Shown here: positions 33,666 through 39,376 of the stretch, in pieces
Layout: every line of letters starts with the position of its first letter
Position numbering within the stretch: the first letter of the stretch is position 1
Assembly (NCBI RefSeq): GCF_014696875.1
Contig: NZ_JACJQV010000195.1
Coordinates: 1-39,376 of the forward strand
Reading direction: 5' to 3'
From: Microcystis wesenbergii FACHB-1317
GTDB taxonomy: Bacteria; Cyanobacteriota; Cyanobacteriia; Cyanobacteriales; Microcystaceae
DNA: 39,376 nt
The notes under the pieces: generated by a model
Database searches by the model: none
Told to the model about the DNA's origin: nothing
The model's input: the letters and a program-made list of their open reading frames with translations, nothing else
Position numbers and translations under genes: made by a program

Positions 33666-35765
33666 TTACTGTCCCACCCGCCAAATTTTGATAGTATTGT
33701 CATGACTCCCACTAGCTAAATAGCGACCATCGGGACTATATACTACTGAGTTAACCGAGTGAGAATGACCAGTAAGGGTACGCAATTCTTTTCCCGTTGC
33801 TACCTCCCAAATTTTGATAGTTTGGTAACTCCCACTAGCTAAATAGCGGCCATCGGGACTATATACCACTGACCAAACCCAGTCAGAATGACCAGTAAGG
33901 GTACGCAATACTTTTCCGGTTGCTACCTGCCAAATTTTGATAGTTTGGCGACTCCCACTAGCTAAATAGCGGCCATCGGGACTATATACCACTGACAAAA
34001 CCCAGTCAGAATGACCAGTAAGGGTACGCAATACTTTTCCGGTTGCTACCTGCCAAATTTTGATAGTATTGTCACGAAGCCCACCCCCACTAGCTAAATA
34101 GCGGCCATCGGGACTATATACCACTGATAAAACTGGACCAGAATGACCGGTAAGGGTACGCAATTCTTTTCCTGTCGCTACCTCCCAAATTTTGATAGTT
34201 TTGTCATCACTACGACTAGCTAAATAGCGGCCATCGGGACTATATACTACATCAGCCCCGTAAAGGGAAGAATAAACAGTAAGAGTATGCAGTTCTTTTC
34301 CTGTCGCTACCTCCCAAATCTTGATAGTTTTGTCACTACTCCCACTAGCTAAATAGCGACCATCGGGACTATATACTACTAAAAAAACCCCGCCAGAATG
34401 ACCAGTAAGGGTACGCAATTCTTTTCCGGTTGCTACCTCCCAAATTTTGATAGTTTGGTCAATACTCCCACTAGCTAAATAGCGGCCATCGGGACTATAT
34501 ACTACTGATTGAACTGAGTCAGAATGACCAGTTAGGGTTTTATCGGGAAAACTATGTTCTGAAAATTTTTTTTCTTGTGGTGAGTTTATTTCCTGACTTT
34601 TAAAATAACCATAAGCTTGCGTTATTCCTACTCCTAATAACAAAACTCCACCAAGAGATATCATTCTATTTCTCAGCTTATTCTTTTTAATCGGTTGTCC
34701 TGGTGTTTTTTGGGGTACAGCTACAGGTGAAACTGGCGGAGAAGAATTAATCTTAGGAATAACTGGCGATTGTTTTTGAGTTACAATAGGAGGCGGATTT
34801 GGTGGTGGAGATGGTCTATTAGGAGTTGTAGGAGGTAACTTTAATTGCCTTTCAATCTGATCTAAACGTTGTAAAATAACCCTAGTATTAGCTGGTCTAT
34901 TCTTGGGCAATCTTCCCATTAACTCGTCAATAAAATCCAACAATAACGGGTGAATATTTTCCGTTTCTTCTCGCCAAGCTAAAACATCATTAACCGCATC
35001 ATAAATTTCTAAGGGATGTTTTCCGGTTAATAAATGCACAAAAGTTCGTCCTAAAGCATAAAAATCTGATTGAATCACCGCTTGGCTATGTTGTTGTTCA
35101 TTCGGTGTATATCCGACCGAGGTAATACCTGTCACCTGTTGACCTTTTCCCTTTTGATGATAGGTTTGGGTTTCTTCCCTTGCTGTCCCTGCTGTCCCAA
35201 AATCAATTAACACCAACTCGCCACTATTCCGCAACATAATATTAGGGGGTTTAATATCTTGATGAAGCCAGTTTTGTTGATGAATTTTATCGAGAATTAA
35301 AGTGATTTCTCTCAGCCATTTTAAGGCTCGTTTTTGACTTAACTTATCATACTGCTTTAGCCACTGGTCTAAATTAATCCCCTCCACTTTTTCCATAACT
35401 AAACAGTGTAATATTTTCCCCTCCCTCGTGGCATATTGAAAATAGGCATCTGCGCGAGGAACACCCGTCACATTTTGACGACTCAACTCTAATAAAACGT
35501 CATATTCCCGTTTAAATAATTCCACTGCCTTCGGGTCATTATTCCATCTTTCTTGTAATACCTTGAGGATTTTGGCTGTAAAACCTTCAAAAGCTTCATA
35601 AACAACCCCAAAACCGGTCTTATCACTCAATAACCGACTTACTCTATATTGACCATTTAACAACAACTCAGAGCCGCAACTTTGACAGTAACGAGTATTC
35701 GAGTTATTATTACTCGGATGCCCTGGTTGAGAACAATCGGGATTAATACAGTAACAGGGTTTCAT
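33666..35765 (-). CDS. Ser/Thr protein kinase with C-terminal WD40 propeller
   Basis: The 699-residue protein has an N-terminal four-Cys zinc-ribbon-like segment (CYCINPDCSQPG and YCQSCGSELL), a Hanks-type kinase domain (about 40-305) with HQDIKPPNIML and LVLIDFGTAG, a Pro-rich linker, one membrane helix (about 370-388, ISLGGVLLLGVGITQAYG), and seven WD40 repeats from about 410 to the end, enough for one complete propeller. The kinase part looks active. Topology would put the propeller on the other side of the membrane from the kinase. Signals and substrates are unknown; such kinases are abundant in filamentous and bloom-forming cyanobacteria. Confidence 0.92.
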   Translation of the reverse strand: MKPCYCINPDCSQPGHPSNNNSNTRYCQSCGSELLLNGQYRVSRLLSDKTGFGVVYEAFEGFTAKILKVLQERWNNDPKAVELFKREYDVLLELSRQNVTGVPRADAYFQYATREGKILHCLVMEKVEGINLDQWLKQYDKLSQKRALKWLREITLILDKIHQQNWLHQDIKPPNIMLRNSGELVLIDFGTAGTAREETQTYHQKGKGQQVTGITSVGYTPNEQQHSQAVIQSDFYALGRTFVHLLTGKHPLEIYDAVNDVLAWREETENIHPLLLDFIDELMGRLPKNRPANTRVILQRLDQIERQLKLPPTTPNRPSPPPNPPPIVTQKQSPVIPKINSSPPVSPVAVPQKTPGQPIKKNKLRNRMISLGGVLLLGVGITQAYGYFKSQEINSPQEKKFSEHSFPDKTLTGHSDSVQSVVYSPDGRYLASGSIDQTIKIWEVATGKELRTLTGHSGGVFLVVYSPDGRYLASGSSDKTIKIWEVATGKELHTLTVYSSLYGADVVYSPDGRYLASRSDDKTIKIWEVATGKELRTLTGHSGPVLSVVYSPDGRYLASGGGLRDNTIKIWQVATGKVLRTLTGHSDWVLSVVYSPDGRYLASGSRQTIKIWQVATGKVLRTLTGHSDWVWSVVYSPDGRYLASGSYQTIKIWEVATGKELRTLTGHSHSVNSVVYSPDGRYLASGSHDNTIKIWRVGQ

Positions 35766-35907
35766 CTCGGCTATCAGTTATTTTATTGAGTGAATAATTG
35801 CAAGTTTTCCCTTCCCTGACCTTGACAGCATTTTATCATAAGTAAGCTAAAACGGATTTTAACCGCCTATCCTTAGATTAGCTGTCTCGGAGTCTCGGAG
35901 TCTCGAC

Positions 35908-36055
35908 TAGAAAATTAATTTTGCACAACTACTTAAGTGGGTGGGTGGAATTAAATATAAAATGAACGTAGGTTGGGTTGAAGCATGAAACCCAACGCCC
36001 GCATGGGTTACGCTACCGCTAACCCATCCTACAAATAATTGTGCCTACCTACTTA
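35908..36055. mobile_element. MITE-like element ending inside the tetR gene
   Basis: 35934-36055 is an inverted near-identical copy of 18859-18977, with ends TTAAGTGGGTGGG and CCTACCTACTTAA. A second terminus of the same kind (TTAATTTTGCACAACTACTTAA, from 35915) abuts it on the left. The right end overlaps the end of the TetR gene: the TAG stop at 36049-36051 is part of the repeat terminus (GTTAAGTAGG). Confidence 0.7.
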
Positions 36056-36675
36056 ACTAACACTCCATTCAGAAAAATTTCAGCAATACCTTCGGCCATT
36101 TCTTGTAAAGCTAAGGGGGAAGCATTACTATCTAAAATAGTTTCACTGGAAAAACCGGCAATTGCGAACATTCCTAGAAAAACCTGGGCCACAATTTTCG
36201 GATTCATGGGACGATAGATACCATGATCGATCGCTGTTTGAAAAAAAGCCTCGGCCACATCGGTCATTTTGGCAATTACCTCCGATTGAATTCGCTCTTT
36301 TAATTCGGGATGAAATTGGGCCTCTATAAAACAAACTCGCAATAAATCGCTATTTTCTCGCATTCTCAACACCCTACGCCGCATCACCTGCGCTACCGCT
36401 TTATAACTGCCCATTTCGCTCAATTCCGTCAGCAAGTCGGTGAGAATATCCACCCATCCCCTAGTGGCCACTTCAATTAAAATCGCCTTTTTGTTGGGAA
36501 AATAACGAAATAAAGTTCCTTCTGCCACATTTGCGCTTCCTGCTAGGTCTTTGGTCGTGGTTCCTTCATAACCCTTGGCGGCAAATAAACGTAAAGCGGC
36601 CTGTAGAATACGACTACGGATATCTTCTTCCCCAGAATTCGTCTCATTTAGGGAACGTTGAAAAAGACTTTGCAT
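36049..36675 (-). CDS. TetR/AcrR-family transcriptional regulator
   Basis: The 208-residue protein has the N-terminal TetR HTH (RSRILQAALRLFAAKGYEGTTTKDLAGSANVAEGTLFRYFPNKKAIL, about 20-65), followed by a helical ligand-binding domain. Length is typical. No exporter or enzyme gene stands next to it, so the target is not indicated. The last residues (GVLVK) and the stop codon come from the terminus of a MITE-like element, so the native C-terminus may have been altered slightly. Confidence 0.9.
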   Translation of the reverse strand: MQSLFQRSLNETNSGEEDIRSRILQAALRLFAAKGYEGTTTKDLAGSANVAEGTLFRYFPNKKAILIEVATRGWVDILTDLLTELSEMGSYKAVAQVMRRRVLRMRENSDLLRVCFIEAQFHPELKERIQSEVIAKMTDVAEAFFQTAIDHGIYRPMNPKIVAQVFLGMFAIAGFSSETILDSNASPLALQEMAEGIAEIFLNGVLVK

Positions 36676-36900
36676 AATTATTGACAGCTAGAAGGGGATA
36701 GAGCCATTGTCATCGATCAAGTTAGGTGTTTACTCAAATGCTTCATAAAATTTTGAGTAATTGGGGTTAGAGATTGTTCGGTTATCGTTCCGCAGACTTC
36801 CCCAGAAATCAAGCTAGAAGCTTGTCCACCTAGCTAAAATCTTAATGAGTTTCATACGGTCGCTGTGCAAGCGGATAGTTAGACCGTAGCTCACCCCTTT

Positions 36901-37323
36901 TTATACAACCGTTCTGGGGCGAACTGCAAATTCAGACTGCGAACGGGAAAAACAAACATCAAACTCAAAAAGGAAATTAGCCTGCCCCAAAATTAAAGGT
37001 GTACTAGGAGCTTGAGTCCAGGCAAATGCTAGATTAACGGTGGGGAATGGGTTAACTTGGCCTTCAACAACGACGGCACGAGCTTGACAATGGGCTAAGT
37101 TTCCAGCCAAGATAACCGAAAGATTTTCATTCTCCCAGATAAAGCCTAGTTGTAGGCCCAACTCGTAGGGCAGAACGTTGACACTTGCTCCCGTATCAAT
37201 CAAACCCTCGGTGTTTAAGGAGCGCCCATTCAGACCCAGCGTTATAGGCACATACGGCATTCGGTCAACCATGCTGGAACTGGTGTCAATAATTTTGTAG
37301 GGAAATTTTTGACCATCAAGCAT
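36901..37323 (-). CDS. Retropepsin-like aspartyl protease family protein
   Basis: The 140-residue protein has the single-domain aspartic protease motif LIDTGASVNVLP (DTGAS, about residues 42-46) and a later hydrophobic glycine stretch TPLILGQANFL equivalent to the ILG motif of retropepsins, so it probably acts as a dimer. No signal peptide or membrane helix. It overlaps the preceding small gene by 8 bases, suggesting translational coupling. Physiological substrate unknown. Confidence 0.8.
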   Translation of the reverse strand: MLDGQKFPYKIIDTSSSMVDRMPYVPITLGLNGRSLNTEGLIDTGASVNVLPYELGLQLGFIWENENLSVILAGNLAHCQARAVVVEGQVNPFPTVNLAFAWTQAPSTPLILGQANFLFEFDVCFSRSQSEFAVRPRTVV

Positions 37324-37534
37324 TCTGTTCTTTTTGTTTTGTAGCCAGAAGGTTCATTAAGGTGTTGGCCGCTTCAGAACAGCCATAGGGAGACCAGATT
37401 GGGTACTCTTGACCTTCTACAAAAAAGTCTCCGTTCTCTTCTTTGACAAGCTCAGTCGCCAAGAATTGCATTAGTCGCAGCTTGTCAATTTTTGAAAGTT
37501 CCTGGATTTGAGATTGGAGTTCAGCCAAGGACAT
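37316..37534 (-). CDS. Small hypothetical protein coupled to the aspartyl protease gene
   Basis: The 72-residue product starts MSLAELQSQIQELSKIDKLRLMQFLATELVKEE, an antitoxin-like helical opening often seen in small cyanobacterial proteins, then FFVEGQEYPIWSPYGCSEAANTLMNLL. AGAGG lies about 9 bases before the ATG at 37534; an upstream start at 37567 is less likely. The 8-base overlap with the protease gene implies a two-gene operon of unknown purpose. Confidence 0.7.
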   Translation of the reverse strand: MSLAELQSQIQELSKIDKLRLMQFLATELVKEENGDFFVEGQEYPIWSPYGCSEAANTLMNLLATKQKEQNA

Positions 37535-37740
37535 TTTGAGAGCCTCTTTTCTGAAATTTGGTGTCAAGGTAATGATACTGGCTTCCGGTTCAGGTACAGA
37601 CCAGCAATCAATATTCTACCATCCAGACTGCTGAAAAATATCGTCAGTGCTGGGTTGTAACCAGTATTTTCCCCGATTTTTTTGACTTTTTACTTTTCTC
37701 TTGGGATAAGATTGTGATCGATCGAGTTTAGGGAATTTTT

Positions 37741-38217
37741 ATGACCACAGAAAGTTTAGCGACTTCAGAAGCAATAGAGTCAATGACCGATGAATTTCTG
37801 GTTAGTACGAGCAGTCACCAAGAAATGATTGAAACGGTTATTTCTACTCTGCAGCAGCATGATACTGCTATGGTACAACATACAGAAAAAGGTTATCTGT
37901 GGAAGTTTCAGTATGGTAGCGTTGAGGTGTTTGTGCAGTTAACTGGGGAAAGTGACGATGATTTTCTCACGGTGTGGTCTTCTGTGCTGAAATTGCCTGT
38001 TAAGGATGAATTGGGATTAACCCGCAAGTTATTAGCGATGAATTGTGCCGAAACCTTTGAATCTCATTTTGCCATTATGAATGATCAGGTGGTGGTGATT
38101 TCTCAGCGTACTGTGGCCGATTTGTCTCCCGGGGAGATTTCCCGAGCAATTACTCTCGTGGCGACGGTAGCAGATAATAATGATGAAATGTTACGAGAAT
38201 CCTTTGGTGGCAGCTAA
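37741..38217 (+). CDS. YbjN-domain protein
   Basis: The 158-residue product contains a YbjN domain (type III secretion chaperone-like fold): MIETVISTLQQHDTAMVQ, YLWKFQYGSVEVFVQL, FLTVWSSVLKLPVKDELGLTRKLLAMNC and VVVISQRTVADLSPGEISRAITLVA. These proteins are widespread in cyanobacteria without a clear function. The gene overlaps the lipoate-ligase family gene by 38 bases, so they are probably co-expressed. Confidence 0.8.
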   Translation: MTTESLATSEAIESMTDEFLVSTSSHQEMIETVISTLQQHDTAMVQHTEKGYLWKFQYGSVEVFVQLTGESDDDFLTVWSSVLKLPVKDELGLTRKLLAMNCAETFESHFAIMNDQVVVISQRTVADLSPGEISRAITLVATVADNNDEMLRESFGGS

Positions 38218-38941
38218 AATTTGGCGTTATATCCCTCCAATTATCTCATCGGCAGAGGGACAAATGGCGATCGATTCTTGGTTACTAGAGCAACACCGTT
38301 GTGGTCATCATCCCCCGACTCTGCGTTTTTATCAATGGTCGCCCCCGGCTATTTCCTTGGGCTACCATCAACGGCAATATCCCGATTTTTGGCGTAATTT
38401 GACTTGGCAAGGTCAAAAAATCTCCCTAGTTCGTCGTCCTACTGGTGGCCGGGCCGTACTACATCAGGGGGATTTGACTTATATGGTGGTAAATTCAGGG
38501 ATGAAGGGGAATGTTAGGGAAGTTTACCAGCAAATCTGTCAATTTTTAATCACAGGCTGGCAAAATCTCGGTCTGGAATTGTCCTACGGTGCTGCCGGCC
38601 GGGGATATATCCATTCTGCTAACTGTTTCGGTACGGCTACCGGTGCAGATCTAGTCGATAATTGGGGGAATAAATTTATTGGCAGCGCCCAACTGCAACG
38701 GGGTTCCTCGGTTCTCCAACATGGTTCCATGGTGCTAGAGCAAGATAATTCGCTGTTTGAGCAAGTTTTCACCAGTGCCGCCCCTCAAAAACTGAATTTA
38801 GCCCCAGATTTGACCCTAGAGACAATTATCGCTACCCTGAAAACCGCGGCCGAGGAATGCTTTGATTGTCAATTGCTAGAGCAACCCCTAGAGGATTGGG
38901 AATGGCGATCAATTAAAAAAATGAATATAAATACTCATTGA
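38180..38941 (+). CDS. Lipoate-protein ligase A/B family protein
   Basis: The 253-residue protein belongs to the biotin/lipoate ligase fold: AIDSWLLEQHR, SLGYHQRQYPDF, LVRRPTGGRAVLHQGDLTYMVV (the acyl/nucleotide-binding RRxTGGxxVxH signature) and NKFIGSAQLQRGSSVLQHGSM with a catalytic Lys. It could transfer lipoate or octanoate to dehydrogenase E2 and glycine cleavage H proteins. The start is ambiguous: ATG at 38180 or 38183 overlaps ybjN, and a GTG at 38207 just before AAKIWRYIPP would avoid most of the overlap. Confidence 0.85.
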   Translation: MMKCYENPLVAAKIWRYIPPIISSAEGQMAIDSWLLEQHRCGHHPPTLRFYQWSPPAISLGYHQRQYPDFWRNLTWQGQKISLVRRPTGGRAVLHQGDLTYMVVNSGMKGNVREVYQQICQFLITGWQNLGLELSYGAAGRGYIHSANCFGTATGADLVDNWGNKFIGSAQLQRGSSVLQHGSMVLEQDNSLFEQVFTSAAPQKLNLAPDLTLETIIATLKTAAEECFDCQLLEQPLEDWEWRSIKKMNINTH

Positions 38942-39266
38942 CAAAAAAGCTTTTATGTGCGTAAAAAATCAATTATGAGTTAAGTTGTATAGATTTGTAA
39001 TTTTTTGCTAATAATAGTTAAAGGTAGATAGAGGCCGCAAGGAACCAAAGTCTTACCGAACTCGAAATTATTGTCTAGCTTGTGCTAGTTTAAGAAACGT
39101 TAATCTTTTACATTTTGTGAGGATTAACAAGCGATCGCAGCTAGTTTAGTTAAGCTAATCCAGTCAATCGATCGCGCCATCTTATAAGACAATGGGAGTA
39201 ATCCCAGACTCAAAAAAGTTAAGAAATCTTGCCCGTGATTTCAGTTAAGCAAGAGGAAAAATACCC
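38942..39266. promoter_or_regulatory. Upstream region of psbD
   Basis: These 325 AT-rich bases should include the psbD promoter and leader. A HIP1 site is present at 39131-39138 and AGAGGA at 39251-39256 is a good ribosome-binding site. Nothing else can be assigned with confidence and no gene is seen. Confidence 0.4.
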
Positions 39267-39376
39267 ATGACCATTGCTGTCGGACGCGCCCCAGAAAGAG
39301 GGCTGTTTGATGCTCTCGATGACTGGCTCAAAAGAGACCGTTTCGTCTTCATCGGTTGGTCTGGTTTACTACTCTT
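39267..39376 (+). CDS. psbD: Photosystem II D2 protein, N-terminal part
   Basis: D2 binds the reaction-centre chlorophylls, pheophytin and the quinone QA with D1 in the thylakoid membrane. The window ends after 36 codons: [20 protein letters not shown], then [16 protein letters not shown] entering the first membrane helix. This start is nearly invariant in cyanobacterial D2. In most cyanobacteria psbC overlaps its 3' end, beyond this window. Confidence 0.95.
   Translation, partial: MTIAVGRAPERGLFDALDDWLKRDRFVFIGWSGLLL

Noticed and set aside
39000-39266. HLR1-type light-response element upstream of psbD
   Set aside because: Only loose TTTACA-like matches were seen and no properly spaced direct repeat, so no site is claimed.
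1-39376. tRNA, rRNA or known riboswitch genes
   Set aside because: None recognised on reading both strands; a covariance-model scan was not possible here.

Overview
The window looks like chromosomal DNA from a bloom-forming unicellular cyanobacterium, most probably Microcystis. The evidence is frequent GCGATCGC (HIP1) octamers, the start of psbD at the right edge, the cyanobacterial blocks tig-clpP-clpX and asd-dapA-rnj, dense toxin-antitoxin genes, and many short dispersed repeats (CTGATAA heptads, AGAAACCGGGTTTCT palindromes, MITE-like elements). The genus is inferred from overall character; no marker gene was compared.

Layout. 1-5.2 kb: Uma2 tail, rpsF, a fumarylacetoacetate-hydrolase family gene, tpiA, a Dps ferritin, a hicBA module, an unknown gene and a peroxiredoxin-glutaredoxin fusion with a well-formed operator in its promoter. 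5.27-5.70 kb: a 429-bp non-autonomous transposable element with terminal inverted repeats and a 6-bp target duplication. 5.9-6.8 kb: uppP. 6.8-18.3 kb: an accessory island bounded by 435-bp direct repeats, each the 3' part of an alpha/beta hydrolase gene (truncated on the left, intact on the right). 19-30.9 kb: housekeeping genes (clpX, clpP, tig, asd, dapA, rnj, larB, dxs) separated by repeat-rich spacers. 31-33.3 kb: three intact toxin-antitoxin pairs plus a vapB remnant. 33.7-36.7 kb: a Ser/Thr kinase with seven WD40 repeats and a TetR regulator. 36.9-39.4 kb: a retropepsin-like protease with a small partner gene, a YbjN-domain gene, a lipoate-ligase family gene and psbD.

The most interesting part is the island. 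It holds a putative ribosomally made peptide (RiPP) system: an APH-like kinase and a HopA1-family protein (the pair that marks class V lanthipeptide synthesis in actinobacteria), a 53-residue double-glycine precursor gene at 10990-11151 that is easily missed, and an operon running the other way for a HTH regulator, a cyclic-nucleotide-binding/C39-peptidase ABC transporter, an HlyD adaptor and a SurA-like isomerase. The predicted core is WRGFRILWTALCVQW, with one Thr and one Cys three residues apart. A logical route is that the kinase phosphorylates Thr, the HopA1 protein eliminates phosphate, Cys closes one methyllanthionine ring, and the C39 transporter cuts after GG and exports the peptide. 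An operator-like motif (ACATAATT-GTGTT-AATTATGT) lies upstream of the kinase operon and, in two degenerate copies, upstream of the precursor. The chemistry, the assignment of this precursor to this enzyme pair and the mobility of the island are inferences.
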